From Metallyticus violacea (lineage: Eukaryota > Arthropoda > Insecta > Mantodea > Metallyticidae), in NCBI GenBank assembly GCA_030762175.1, contig JAUJEO010000019.1:6702001-6766000 (forward strand): 64,000 nucleotides of DNA, read 5' to 3'. Positions 22,401 to 36,470 of this stretch are shown here, piece after piece. The position numbers and the translations under genes are program-made. The notes beneath the pieces are model-generated. The model saw nothing but the letters and a program-made list of their open reading frames with translations. It searched no databases and was not told the DNA's origin. Position 1 is the first letter of the stretch. Each line of letters starts with the position of its first letter.

Positions 22401-25400
22401 AAGAAAAAAATTTTTTTTCGAAGTTTGGAAACTTCGTTATAATCACTTTTTTCCGTTCTTATTTAAGATTACTGGTTCTCTTTCATTATACTAGTTTGAT
22501 AGCCTCAGACAAGCATATTATGCGCAAAGAATCTCGAAAAGAAAAAAATTTTTTTTCGAAGTTTGGAAACTTCGTTAGAATCACTTTTTTTCCGTTCTTA
22601 TTTGAGATAACTTGTTCTCTTTCATTATACTAGTTTGATAGCCTTAGACAAGCATATTATGCGCAAAGAATCTCGAAAAGAAAAAATTTTTTTTTCGAAG
22701 TTAGGAAACTTCGTTAGAATCACTTTTTTTCCGTTCTTAGTTAAGATTACTGGTTCTCTTTCATTATACTAGTTTGATAGCCTCAGACAAGCATATTTTG
22801 CGCAAAGAATCTCGAAAAGATTAAAATTTTATTTCGAAGTTTGGAAACTTCGTTAGAATCACTTTTTTTCCGTTCTTATTTGAGATAACTGGTTCTCTTT
22901 CATTATACTAGTTTGATAGCCTCAGACAAGCATATTATGCGCAAAGAATCTCGAAAAGAAAAAAATTTTTTTTCGAAGTTTGGAAACTTCCTTAGAATCA
23001 CTTTTTTTCCATTCTTATTTGAGATAACTTGTTCTCTTTCATTATACTAGTTTGATAGCCTTAGACAAGCATATTATGCGCAAAGAATCTCGAAAAGAAA
23101 AAAATTTTTTTTCGAAGTTTGGAATCTTCGTTAGAATCACTTTTTTTCCGTTCTTATTTGAGATAACTTGTTCTCTTTCATTATACTAGTTTGATAGCCT
23201 TAGACAAGCATATTATGCGCAAAGAATCTCGAAAAGAAAAAATTTTTTTTTCGAAGTTAGGAAACTTCGTTAGAATCACTTTTTTTCCGTTCTTATTTAA
23301 GATTACTGGTTCTCTTTCATTATACTAGTTTGATAGCCTCAGACAAGCATATTTTGCGCAAAGAATCTCGAAAAGATTAAAATTTTATTTCGAAGTTTGG
23401 AAACTTCGTTAGAATCACTTTTTTTCCGTTCTTATTTGAGATAACTGGTTCTCTTCATTATACTAGTTTGATAGCCTCAGACAAGCATATTATGCGCAAA
23501 GAATCTCGAAAAGAAAAAAATTTTTTTTCGAAGTTTGGAAACTTCCTTAGAATCACTTTTTTTCCATTCTTATTTGAGATAACTTGTTCTCTTTCATTAT
23601 ACTAGTTTGATAGCCTTAGACAAGCATATTATGCGCAAAGAATCTCGAAAAGAAAAAAATTTTTTTTCGAAGTTTGGAAACTTCGTTAGAATCACTTTTT
23701 TTCCGTTCTTATTTAAGATAACTTGTTCTCTTTCATTATACTAGTTTGATAGCCTTAGACAAGCATATTATGCGCAAAGAATCTCGAAAAGAAAAAAAAT
23801 TTTTTTCGAAGTTTGGAAACTTCCTTAGAATCACTTTTTTTCCATTCTTATTTGAGATAACTTGTTCTCTTTCATTATACTAGTTTGATAGCCTTAGACA
23901 AGCATATTATGCGCAAAGAATCTCGAAAAGAAAAAAATTTTTTTTCGAAGTTTGGAAACTTCGTTAGAAACACTTTTTTTCCGTTCTTATTTAAGATTAC
24001 TGGTTCTCTTTCATTATACTAGTTTGATAGCCTCAGACAAGCATATTATGCGCAAAGAATCTCGAAAAGAAAAAAATTTTTTTTCGAAGTTTGGAAACTT
24101 CGTTAGAATCACTTTTTTTCCGTTCTTATTTGAGATAACTTGTTCTCTTTCATTATACTAGTTTGATAGCCTTAGACAAGCATATTATGCGCAAAGAATC
24201 TCGAAAAGAAAAAAAATTTTTTTCGAAGTTTGGAAACTTCGTTAGAATCACTTTTTTTCCGTTCTTATTTGAGATAACTGGTTCTCTTTCATTATACTAG
24301 TTTGATAGTCTCAGAAAAGCATATTATACGCAAAGAATCTAGAAAAGAAAAAAAATTTTTTTCGAAGATTGGAAACCTCGTTAGAATCACTTTTTTTCCG
24401 TTCTTATTTGAGATAACTGGTTCTCTTTCATTATACTAGTTTGATAGCCTCAGACAAGCATATTATGCGCAAAGAATCTCGAAAAGAAAAAAATTTTTTT
24501 TTGAAGTTTGGAAACTTCCTTAGAATCACTTTTTTTACATTCTTATTTGAGATAACTTGTTCTCTTTCATTATACAAGTTTGATAGCCTTAGACAAGCAT
24601 ATTATGCGCAAAGAATCTCGAAAAGAAAAAAATTTTTTTTCGAAGTTTGGAAACTTCGTTAGAATCACTTTTTTTCCGTTCTTATTTAAGATTACTGGTT
24701 CTCTTTCATTATACTAGTTTGATAGCCTCAGACAAGCATATTATGCGCAAAGAATCTCGAAAAGAAAAAAATTTTTTTTCGAAGTTTGGAAACTTCGTTA
24801 GAATCACTTTTTTTCCGTTCTTATTTAAGATTACTCGTTCTCTTTCATTATACTAGTTTGATAGCCTCAGACAAGCATATTATGCGCAAAGAATCTCGAA
24901 AAGAAAAAAATTTTATTTCGAAGTTTGGAAACTTCGTTAGAATCACTTTTTTTCCGTTCTTATTTGAGATAACTTGTTCTCTTTCATTATACTAGTTTGA
25001 TAGCCTTAGACAAGCATATTATGCGCAAAGAATCTCGAAAAGAAAAAAAATTTTTTTCGAAGTTTGGAAACTTCGTTAGAATCACTTTTTTTCCGTTCTT
25101 ATTTGAGATAACTGGTTCTCTTTCATTATACTAGTTTGATAGTCTCAGAAAAGCATATTATGCGCAAAGAATCTAGAAAAGAAAAAAATTTTTTTTCGAA
25201 GATTGGAAACCTCGTTAGAATCACTTTTTTTCCGTTCTTATTTGAGATAACTGGTTCTCTTTCATTATACTAGTTTGATAGCCTCAGACAAGCATATTAT
25301 GCGCAAAGAATCTCGAAAAGAAAAAATTTTTTTTTCGAAGATTGGAAACCTCGTTAGAATCACTTTTTTTCCGTTCTTATTTGAGATAACTGGTTCTCTT

Positions 25401-25700
25401 TCATTATACTAGTTTGATAGCCTCAGACAAGCATATTATGCGCAAAGAATCTCGAAAAGAAAAAAATTTTTTTTCGAAGTTTGGAAACTTCGTTAGAATC
25501 ACTTTTTTTCCGTTCTTATTTAAGATTACTGGTTCTCTTTCATTATACTAGTTTGATAGCCTCAGACAAGCATATTAAGAGCAAAGAATCTCGAAAAGAA
25601 AAAAATTTTTTTTCGAAGTTTGGAAACTTCGTTAGAATCACTTTTTTTCCGTTCTTATTTAAGATTACTGGTTCTCTTTCATTATACTAGTTTGATAGCC
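19491..25700 (+). repeat. Block D (second copy), about 45 monomers
   Basis: It is nearly base-for-base the same as 9,491-15,680 at an offset of 10,008, including the private changes GGTTCTCTTCATT near 23,450 and ATACAAGTTTG near 24,574. The copies part near 25,698, where this copy continues into TTTTGCGC/GATTAAAATTTTATTT (block A order) and the first copy continues into TAGTCTCAGAC (block C order). Most of the segment returns at 28.3-34.2 kb. Confidence 0.88.
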
Positions 25701-28340
25701 TCAGACAAGCATATTTTGCGCAAAGAATCTCGAAAAGATTAAAATTTTATTTCGAAGTTTGGAAACTTCGTTAGAATCACTTTTTTTCCGTTCTTATTTG
25801 AGATAACTGGTTCTCTTTCATTATACTAGTTTGATAGCCTCAGGCAAGCATATTATGCGCAAAGAATCTCGAAAAGAAAAAAAAATTTTTTTTCGAAGTT
25901 TGGAAACTTCCTTAGAATCACTTTTTTTCCATTCTTATTTGATATAACTTGTTCTCTTTCATTATACTAGTTTGATAGCCTTAGAGAAGCATATTATGCG
26001 CAAAGAATCTCGAAAAGAAAAAAAATTTTTTTCGAAGTTTGGAAACTTCGTTAGAATCACTTTTTTTCCGTTCTTATTTAAGATAACTTGTTCTCTTTCA
26101 TTATACTAGTTTGATAGCCTTAGACAAGCATATTATGCGCAAAGAATCTCGAAAAGAAAAAAATTTTTTTTCGAAGTTTGGAAACTTCCTTAGAATCACT
26201 TTTTTTCCATTCTTATTTGAGATAACTTGTTCTCTTTCATTATACTTGTTTGATAGCCGTAGACAAGCATATTATGCGCAAAGAATCTCGAAAAGAAAAA
26301 ATTTTTTTTCGAAGTTTGGAAACTTCGTTAGAATCACTTTTTTTCCGTTCTTATTTGAGATAACTGGTTCTCTTTCATTATACTAGTTTGATAGCCTCAG
26401 ACAAGCATATTATGCGCAAAGAATCACGAAAAGAAAAAAATTTTTTTTCGAAGTTTGGAAATTTCCTTAGAATCACTTTTTTTCCATTCTTATTTGAGAT
26501 AACTTGTTCTGTTTCATTATACTTGTTTGATAGCCTTAGACAAGCATATTATGCGCAAAGAATCTCGAAAAGAAAAAAATTTTTTTTCAAAGTTTGGAAA
26601 CTTCGTTATAATCACTTTTTTTCCGTTCTTATTTAAGATTACTGGTTGTCTTTCATTATACTAGTTTGATAGCCTCAGACAAGCATATTATGCGCAAAGA
26701 ATCTCGAAAAGAAAAAAATTTTTTTTCGAAGTTTGGAAACTTCGTTAGAATCACTTTTTTCCGTTCTTATTTGAGATAACTTGTTCTCTTTCATTATACT
26801 AGTTTGATAGCCTTAGACAAGCATATTATGCGCAAATATTCTCGAAAAGAAAAAAATTTTTTTTCGAAGTTTGGAAACTTCGTTAGAATCACTTTTTTTC
26901 CGTTCTTATTTGAGATAACTGGTTCTCTTTCATTATACTAGTTTGATAGCCTCAGAAAAGCATATTATGCGCAAAGAATCTAGAAAAGAAAAAAATTTTT
27001 TTTCGAAGATTGGAAACCTCGTTAGAATCACTTTTTTTCCGTTCTTATTTGAGATAACTGGTTCTCTTTCATTATACTAGTTTGATAGCCTCAGACAAGC
27101 ATATTATGCGCAAATAATCTGGAAAAGAAAAAAATTTTTTTTCGAAGTTTGGAAACTTCGTTAGAATCACTTTTTTTCCATTCTTATTTGATATAACTTG
27201 TTCTCTTTCATTATACTAGTTTGATAGCCTTAGAGAAGCATATTATGCGCAAAGAATCTCGAAAAGAAAAAAAATTTTTTTCGAAGTTTGGAAACTTCGT
27301 TAGAATCACTTTTTTTCCGTTCTTATTTAAGATAACTTGTTCTCTTTCATTATACTAGTTTGATAGCCTTAGACAAGCATATTATGCGCAAAGAATCTCG
27401 AAAAGAAAAAAAATTTTTTTCGAAGTTTGGAAACTTCCTTAGAATCACTTTTTTTCCATTCTTATTTGAGATAACTTGTTCTCTTTCATTATACTTGTTT
27501 GATAGCCGTAGACAAGCATATTATGCGCAAAGAATCTCGAAAAGAAAAATTTTTTTTTCGAAGTTTGGAAACTTCGTTAGAATCACTTTTTTTCCGTTCT
27601 TATTTGAGATAACTGGTTCTCTTTCATTATACTAGTTTGATAGCCTCAGACAAGCATATTATGCGCAAAGAATCTCGAAAAGAAAAAAATTTTTTTTCGA
27701 AGTTTGGAAATTTCCTTAGAATCACTTTTTTTCCATTCTTATTTGAGATAACTTGTTCTGTTTCATTATACTTGTTTGATAGCCTTAGACAAGCATATTA
27801 TGCGCAAAGAATCTCGAAAAGAAAAAAATTTTTTTTCAAAGTTTGGAAACTTCGTTATAATCACTTATTTTCCGTTCTTATTTAAGATTACTGGTTCTCT
27901 TTCATTATACTAGTTTGATAGCCTCAGACAAGCATATTATGCGCAAAGAATCTCGAAAAGAAAAAAATTTTTTTTCGAAGTTTGGAAACTTCGTTAGAAT
28001 CACTTTTTTCCGTTCTTATTTGAGATAACTTGTTCTCTTTCATTATACTAGTTTGATAGCCTTAGACAAGCATATTATGCGCAAATATTCTCGAAAAGAA
28101 AAAAATTTTTTTTCGAAGTTTGGAAACTTCGTTAGAATCACTTTTTTTCCGTTCTTATTTGAGATAACTGGTTCTCTTTCATTATACTAGTTTGATAGCC
28201 TCAGAAAAGCATATTATGCGCAAAGAATCTAGAAAAGAAAAAAATTTTTTTTCGAAGATTGGAAACCTCGTTAGAATCACTTTTTTTCCGTTCTTATTTG
28301 AGATAACTGGTTCTCTTTCATTATACTAGTTTGATAGCCT
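25701..28340 (+). repeat. Block A partial copy with a 9-monomer tandem duplication
   Basis: The start follows block A order (compare 955-2400): GATTAAAATTTTATTT, CAGGCAAGC near 25,842, GAGAAGC near 25,984 and CCGTAGAC near 26,257. A private GATATAAC at 25,941 occurs again at 27,190, exactly 1,249 bases later (9 monomers minus 2). The segment about 25.94-27.1 kb is thus repeated at about 27.19-28.34 kb. The AAATAATCTGG monomer near 27,112 joins directly into the second repeat, which marks the duplication junction. Confidence 0.8.
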
Positions 28341-31300
28341 CAGAAAAGCATAGGTATGCGCAAAGAATCTCGAAAAGAAAAAAATTTTTTTTCGAAGTTT
28401 GGAAACTTCGTTAGAATCACTTTTTTTCCATTCTTATCTGAGATAACTGGTTCTCTTTCATTATACTAGTTTGATAGCCTCAGACAAGCATATTATGCGC
28501 AAAGAATCTCGAAAAGAAAAAATTTTTTTTTCGAAGTTTGGAAACTTCGTTAGAATCACTTTTTTTCCATTCTTATTTGAGATAACTTGTTCTCTTTCAT
28601 TATACTTGTTTGATAGTCTCAGAAAAGCATATTATGCGCAAAGAATCTAGAAAAGAAAAAAATTTTTTTTCGAAGATTGGAAACCTCGTTAGAATCACTT
28701 TTTTTCCGTTCTTATTTGAGATAACTGGTTCTCTTTCATTATACTAGTTTGATAGCCTCAGACAAGCATATTATGCGCAAAGAATCTCGAAAAGAAAAAA
28801 ATTTTTTTTCGAAGTTTGGAAACTTCCTCAGAATCACTTTTTTTCCATTCTTATTTGAGATAACTTGTTCTCTTTCATTATACTTGTTTGATAGCCTTAG
28901 ACAAGAATATTATGCGCAAAGAATCTCGAAAAGAAAAAAATTTTTTTTCGAAGTTTGGAAACTTCGTTAGAATCACTTTTTTTCCGTTCTTATTTGAGAT
29001 AACTGGTTCTCTTTCATTATACTAGTTTGATAGCCTCAGACAAGCATATTATGCGCAAAGAATCTCGAAAAGAAAAAAATTTTTTTTCGAAGTTTGGAAA
29101 CTTCGTTAGAATCACTTTTTTTCCGTTCTTATTTGAGATAACTGGTTCTCTTTCATTATACTATTTTGATAGCCTCAGAAAAGCATATTATGCGCAAAGA
29201 ATCTCTAAAAGAAAAAATTTTTTTTTCGAAGTTTGGAAACTTCGTTGGAATCACTTTTTTTCCTTTCTTATTTGAGATAACTGGTTCTCTTTCATTATAC
29301 TAGTTTGATAGCCTCAGAAAAGCATAGGTATGCGCAAAGAATCTCGAAAAGAAAAAAATTTTTTTTCGAAGTTTGGAAACTTCGTTAGAATCACTTTTTT
29401 TCCATTCTTATCTGAGATAAGTGGTTCTCTTTCATTATACTAGTTTGATAGCCTCAGACAAGCATATTATGCGCAAAGAATCTCGAAAAGAAAAAATTTT
29501 TTTTTCGAAGTTTGGAAACTTCGTTAGAATCACTTTTTTTCCATTCTTATTTGAGATAACTTGTTCTCTTTCATTATACTTGTTTGATAGCCTTAGACAA
29601 GCATATTATGCGCAAAGAATCTCGAAAAGAAAAAAAATTTTTTTCGAAGTTTGGAAACTTCGTTAGAATCACATTTTTTCCGTTCTTATCTGAGATAACT
29701 GGTTCTCTTTCATTATACTAGTTTGATAGCCTCAGACAAGCATATTATGCGCAAAGAATCTCGAAAAGAAAAAAATTTTTTTTCGAAGTTTGGAAACTTC
29801 GTTAGAATCACTTTTTTTCCGTTCTTATTTGAGATAACTTGTTCTCTTTCATTATACTAGTTTGATAGCCTTAGACAAGCATATTATGCGCAAAGAATCT
29901 CGAAAAGAAAAAAATTTTTTTCGAAGTTTGGAAACTTCGTTAGAATCACTTTTTTTCCGTTCTTATTTGAGATAACTGGTTCTCTTTCATTATACTAGTT
30001 TGATAGTCTCAGAAAAGCATATTATGCGCAAAGAATCTAGAAAAGAAAAAAATTTTTTTTCGAAGATTGGAAACCTCGTTAGAATCACTTTTTTTCCGTT
30101 CTTATTTGCGATAACTGGTTCTCTTTCATTATACTAGTTTGATAGCCTCAGACAAGCATATTATGCGCAAAGAATCTCGAAAAGAAAAAAATTTTTTTTC
30201 GAAGTTTGGAAACTTCCTTAGAATCACTTTTTTTCCATTCTTATTTGAGATAACTTGTTCTCTTTCATTATACTTGTTTGATAGCCTTAGACAAGCATAT
30301 TATGCGCAAAGAATCTCGAAAAGAAAAAGATTTTTTTTCGAAGTTTGGAAACTTCGTTAGAGTCACTTTTTTTCCGTTCTTATTTGAGATAACTGGTTCT
30401 CTTTCATTATACTAGTTTGATAGCCTCAGACAAGCATATTATGCGCAAAGAATCTCGAAAAGACAAAAATTTTTTTTCGAAGTTTGGAAACTTCCTTAGA
30501 ATCACTTTTTTTCCATTCTTATTTGAGATAACTTGTTCTCTTTCATTATACTTGTTTGATAGCCTTAGACAAGCATATTATGCGCAAAGAATCTCGAAAA
30601 GAAAAAAATTTTTTTTCGAAGTTTGGAAACTTCGTTATAATCACTTTTTTCCGTTCTTATTTAAGATTACTGGTTCTCTTTCATTATACTAGTTTGATAG
30701 CCTCAGACAAGCATATTATGCGCAAAGAATCTCGAAAAGAAAAAAATTTTTTTTCGAAGTTTGGAAACTTCGTTAGAATCACTTTTTTTCCGTTCTTATT
30801 TGAGATAACTTGTTCTCTTTCATTATACTAGTTTGATAGCCTTAGACAAGCATATTATGCGCAAAGAATCTCGAAAAGAAAAAATTTTTTTTTCGAAGTT
30901 AGGAAACTTCGTTAGAATCACTTTTTTTCCGTTCTTAGTTAAGATTACTGGTTCTCTTTCATTATACTAGTTTGATAGCCTCAGACAAGCATATTTTGCG
31001 CAAAGAATCTCGAAAAGATTAAAATTTTATTTCGAAGTTTGGAAACTTCGTTAGAATCACTTTTTTTCCGTTCTTATTTGAGATAACTGGTTCTCTTTCA
31101 TTATACTAGTTTGATAGCCTCAGACAAGCATATTATGCGCAAAGAATCTCGAAAAGAAAAAAATTTTTTTTCGAAGTTTGGAAACTTCCTTAGAATCACT
31201 TTTTTTCCATTCTTATTTGAGATAACTTGTTCTCTTTCATTATACTAGTTTGATAGCCTTAGACAAGCATATTATGCGCAAAGAATCTCGAAAAGAAAAA

Positions 31301-33222
31301 AATTTTTTTTCGAAGTTTGGAATCTTCGTTAGAATCACTTTTTTTCCGTTCTTATTTGAGATAACTTGTTCTCTTTCATTATACTAGTTTGATAGCCTTA
31401 GGCAAGCATATTATGCGCAAAGAATCTCGAAAAGAAAAAATTTTTTTTTCGAAGTTAGGAAACTTCGTTAGAATCACTTTTTTTCCGTTCTTATTTAAGA
31501 TTACTGGTTCTCTTTCATTATACTAGTTTGATAGCCTCAGACAAGCATATTTTGCGCAAAGAATCTCGAAAAGATTAAAATTTTATTTCGAAGTTTGGAA
31601 ACTTCGTTAGAATCACTTTTTTTCCGTTCTTATTTGAGATAACTGGTTCTCTTCATTATACTAGTTTGATAGCCTCAGACAAGCATATTATGCGCAAAGA
31701 ATCTCGAAAAGAAAAAAATTTTTTTTCGAAGTTTGGAAACTTCCTTAGAATCACTTTTTTTCCATTCTTATTTGAGATAACTTGTTCTCTTTCATTATAC
31801 TAGTTTGATAGCCTTAGACAAGCATATTATGCGCAAAGAATCTCGAAAAGAAAAAAATTTTTTTTCGAAGTTTGGAAACTTCGTTAGAATCACTTTTTTT
31901 CCGTTCTTATTTAAGATAACTTGTTCTCTTTCATTATACTAGTTTGATAGCCTTAGACAAGCATATTATGCGCAAAGAATCTCGAAAAGAAAAAAAATTT
32001 TTTTCGAAGTTTGGAAACTTCCTTAGAATCACTTTTTTTCCATTCTTATTTGAGATAACTTGTTCTCTTTCATTATACTAGTTTGATAGCCTTAGACAAG
32101 CATATTATGCGCAAAGAATCTCGAAAAGAAAAAAATTTTTTTTCGAAGTTTGGAAACTTCGTTAGAAACACTTTTTTTCCGTTCTTATTTAAGATTACTG
32201 GTTCTCTTTCATTATACTAGTTTGATAGCCTCAGACAAGCATATTATGCGCAAAGAATCTCGAAAAGAAAAAAATTTTTTTTCGAAGTTTGGAAACTTCG
32301 TTAGAATCACTTTTTTTCCGTTCTTATTTGAGATAACTTGTTCTCTTTCATTATACTAGTTTGATAGCCTTAGACAAGCATATTATGCGCAAAGAATCTC
32401 GAAAAGAAAAAAAATTTTTTTCGAAGTTTGGAAACTTCGTTAGAATCACTTTTTTTCCGTTCTTATTTGAGATAACTGGTTCTCTTTCATTATACTAGTT
32501 TGATAGTCTCAGAAAAGCATATTATACGCAAAGAATCTAGAAAAGAAAAAAAATTTTTTTCGAAGATTGGAAACCTCGTTAGAATCACTTTTTTTCCGTT
32601 CTTATTTGAGATAACTGGTTCTCTTTCATTATACTAGTTTGATAGCCTCAGACAAGCATATTATGCGCAAAGAATCTCGAAAAGAAAAAAATTTTTTTTT
32701 GAAGTTTGGAAACTTCCTTAGAATCACTTTTTTTACATTCTTATTTGAGATAACTTGTTCTCTTTCATTATACTAGTTTGATAGCCTTAGACAAGCATAT
32801 TATGCGCAAAGAATCTCGAAAAGAAAAAAATTTTTTTTCGAAGTTTGGAAACTTCGTTAGAATCACTTTTTTTCCGTTCTTATTTAAGATTACTGGTTCT
32901 CTTTCATTATACTAGTTTGATAGCCTCAGACAAGCATATTATGCGCAAAGAATCTCGAAAAGAAAAAAATTTTTTTTCGAAGTTTGGAAACTTCGTTAGA
33001 ATCACTTTTTTTCCGTTCTTATTTGAGATAACTTGTTCTCTTTCATTATACTAGTTTGATAGCCTTAGACAAGCATATTATGCGCAAAGAATCTCGAAAA
33101 GAAAAAAATTTTTTTTCGAAGTTTGGAAACTTCGTTAGAATCACTTTTTTTCCGTTCTTATTTAAGATTACTCGTTCTCTTTCATTATACTAGTTTGATA
33201 GCCTCAGACAAGCATATTATGC
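28341..33222 (+). repeat. Block D (third copy), about 35 monomers
   Basis: It matches 20.15-25.0 kb at offsets of about 8,198-8,199, including GATAAGTGG near 29,417, CGTTAGAGTCAC near 30,355, GGAATCTTCG near 31,321, GGTTCTCTTCATT near 31,643 and GTTAGAAACAC near 32,161. Relative to the second copy one monomer is added at about 33.0 kb (offset becomes 8,337). ACTAG replaces the private ACAAG near 32,772. GAAAAGAAAAAAATTTTTTTC near 29,900 is one or two bases shorter. Confidence 0.82.
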
Positions 33223-36200
33223 GCAAAGAATCTCGAAAAGAAAAAAATTTTATTTCGAAGTTTGGAAATTTCGTTAGAATCACTTTTTTTCCGTTCTTAT
33301 TTGAGATAACTTGTTCTCTTTCATTATACTAGTTTGATAGCCTTAGACAAGCATATTATGCGCAAAGAATCTCGAAAAGAAAAAAAATTTTTTTCGAAGT
33401 TTGGAAACTTCGTTAGAATCACTTTTTTTCCGTTCTTATTTGAGATAACTGGTTCTCTTTCATTATACTAGTTTGATAGTCTCAGAAAAGCATATTATGC
33501 GCAAAGAATCTAGAAAAGAAAAAAATTTTTTTTCGAAGATTGGAAACCTCGTTAGAATCACTTTTTTTCCGTTCTTATTTGAGATAACTGGTTCTCTTTC
33601 ATTATACTAGTTTGATAGCCTCAGACAAGCATATTATGCGCAAAGAATCTCGAAAAGAAAAAATTTTTTTTTCGAAGATTGGAAACCTCGTTAGAATCAC
33701 TTTTTTTCCGTTCTTATTTGAGATAACTGGTTCTCTTTCATTATACTAGTTTGATAGCCTCAGACAAGCATATTATGCGCAAAGAATCTCGAAAAGAAAA
33801 AAATTTTTTTTCGAAGTTCGGAAACTTCCTTAGAATCACTTTTTTTACATTCTTATTTGAGATAACTTGTTCTCTTTCATTATACTAGTTTGATAGCCTT
33901 AGACAAGCATATTATGCGCAAAGAATCTCGAAAAGAAAAAAATTTTTTTTCGAAGTTTGGAAACTTCGTTAGAATCACTTTTTTTCCGTTCTTATTTAAG
34001 ATTACTGGTTCTCTTTCATTATACTAGTTTGATAGCCTCAGACAAGCATATTAAGAGCAAAGAATCTCGAAAAGAAAAAAAATTTTTTTCGAAGTTTGGA
34101 AACTTCGTTAGAATCACTTTTTTTCCGTTCTTATTTAAGATTACTGGTTCTCTTTCATTATACTAGTTTGATAGCCTCAGACAAGCATATTTTGCGCAAA
34201 GAATCTCGAAAAGATTAAAATTTTATTTCGAAGTTTGGAAACTTCGTTAGAATCACTTTTTTTCCGTTCTTATTTGAGATAACTGGTTCTCTTTCATTAT
34301 ACTAGTTTGATAGCCTCAGGCAAGCATATTATGCGCAAAGAATCTCGAAAAGAAAAAAAAATTTTTTTTCGAAGTTTGGAAACTTCCTTAGAATCACTTT
34401 TTTTCCATTCTTATTTGATATAACTTGTTCTCTTTCATTATACTAGTTTGATAGCCTTAGAGAAGCATATTATGCGCAAAGAATCTCGAAAAGAAAAAAA
34501 ATTTTTTTCGAAGTTTGGAAACTTCGTTAGAATCACTTTTTTTCCGTTCTTATTTAAGATAACTTGTTCTCTTTCATTATACTAGTTTGATAGCCTTAGA
34601 CAAGCATATTATGCGCAAAGAATCTCGAAAAGAAAAAAATTTTTTTTCGAAGTTTGGAAACTTCCTTAGAATCACTTTTTTTCCATTCTTATTTGAGATA
34701 ACTTGTTCTCTTTCATTATACTTGTTTGATAGCCGTAGACAAGCATATTATGCGCAAAGAATCTCGAAAAGAAAAATTTTTTTTTCGAAGTTTGGAAACT
34801 TCGTTAGAATCACTTTTTTTCCGTTCTTATTTGAGATAACTGGTTCTCTTTCATTATACTAGTTTGATAGCCTCAGACAAGCATATTATGCGCAAAGAAT
34901 CTCGAAAAGAAAAAAATTTTTTTTCGAAGTTTGGAAATTTCCTTAGAATCACTTTTTTTCCATTCTTATTTGAGATAACTTGTTCTGTTTCATTATACTT
35001 GTTTGATAGCCTTAGACAAGCATATTATGCGCAAAGAATCTCGAAAAGAAAAAAATTTTTTTTCAAAGTTTGGAAACTTCGTTATAATCACTTTTTTTCC
35101 GTTCTTATTTAAGATTACTGGTTCTCTTTCATTATACTAGTTTGATAGCCTCAGACAAGCATATTATGCGCAAAGAATCTCGAAAAGAAAAAAATTTTTT
35201 TTCGAAGTTTGGAAACTTCGTTAGAATCACTTTTTTCCGTTCTTATTTGAGATAACTTGTTCTCTTTCATTATACTAGTTTGATAGCCTTAGACAAGCAT
35301 ATTATGCGCAAATATTCTCGAAAAGAAAAAAATTTTTTTTCGAAGTTTGGAAACTTCGTTAGAATCACTTTTTTTCCGTTCTTATTTGAGATAACTGGTT
35401 CTCTTTCATTATACTAGTTTGATAGCCTCAGAAAAGCATATTATGCGCAAAGAATCTAGAAAAGAAAAAAATTTTTTTTCGAAGATTGGAAACCTCGTTA
35501 GAATCACTTTTTTTCCGTTCTTATTTGAGATAACTGGTTCTCTTTCATTATACTAGTTTGATAGCCTCAGACAAGCATATTATGCGCAAATAATCTGGAA
35601 AAGAAAAAAATTTTTTTTCGAAGTTTGGAAACTTCCTTAGAATCACTTTTTTTCCATTCTTATTTGAGATAACTTCTTCTCTTTCATTATTCTAGTTTGA
35701 TAGCCTTAGACAAGCATATTATGCGCAAAGAATCTCGAAAAGAAAAAAATTTTTTTTAAGAAGTTTGGAAACTTCGTTAGAATCACTTTTTTTCCGTTCT
35801 TATTTAAGATAACTTGTTCTCTTTCATTATACTAGTTTGATAGCCTTAGACAAGCATATTATGCGCAAAGAATCTCGAAAAGAAAAAAATTTTTTTTCGA
35901 AGTTTGGAAACTTCGTTATAATCACTTTTTTTCCGTTCTTATTTAAGATTACTGGTTCTCTTTCATTATACTAGTTTGATAGCCTCAGACAAGCATATTA
36001 TGCGCAAAGAATCTCGAAAAGAAAAAAAATTTTTTTCGAAGTTTGGAAACTTCGTTAGAATCACTTTTTTTCCGTTCTTATTTGAGATAACTTGTTCTCT
36101 TTCATTATACTAGTTTGATAGCCTGAGACAAGCATATTATGCGCAAAGAATCTCGAAAAGAAAAAAAATTTTTTTCGAAGTTTGGAAACTTCGTTAGAAT

Positions 36201-36470
36201 CACTTTTTTTCCGTTCTTATTTGAGATAACTGGTTCTCTTTCATTATACTAGTTTGATAGCCTCAGACAAGCATATTATGCGCAAAGAATCTCGAAAAGA
36301 AAAAAATTTTTTTTCGAAGTTTGGAAACTTCCTTAGAATCACTTTTTTTCCATTCTTATTTGAGATAACTTGTTCTCTTTCATTATACTAGTTTGATAGC
36401 CTTAGACAAGCATATTATGCGCAAAGAATCTCGAAAAGAAAAAAATTTTTTTTCGAAGTTTGGAAACTTT
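33223..36470 (+). repeat. Block A (full second copy), about 23 monomers
   Basis: It follows bases 1-3250 in marker order at an offset of about 33,222. It includes the rare GAAGTTCGG monomer near 33,815 (compare 593), TTAAGAGC near 34,051, CAGGCAAGC near 34,318, GATATAAC near 34,417, AAATATTCTCG near 35,311, AAATAATCTGG near 35,588 and TTTAAGAAG near 35,756. GATATAAC is shared with 25,941, not with the first copy (GAGATAAC), so this copy is closer to the 25.7-27.1 kb one. Confidence 0.82.
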
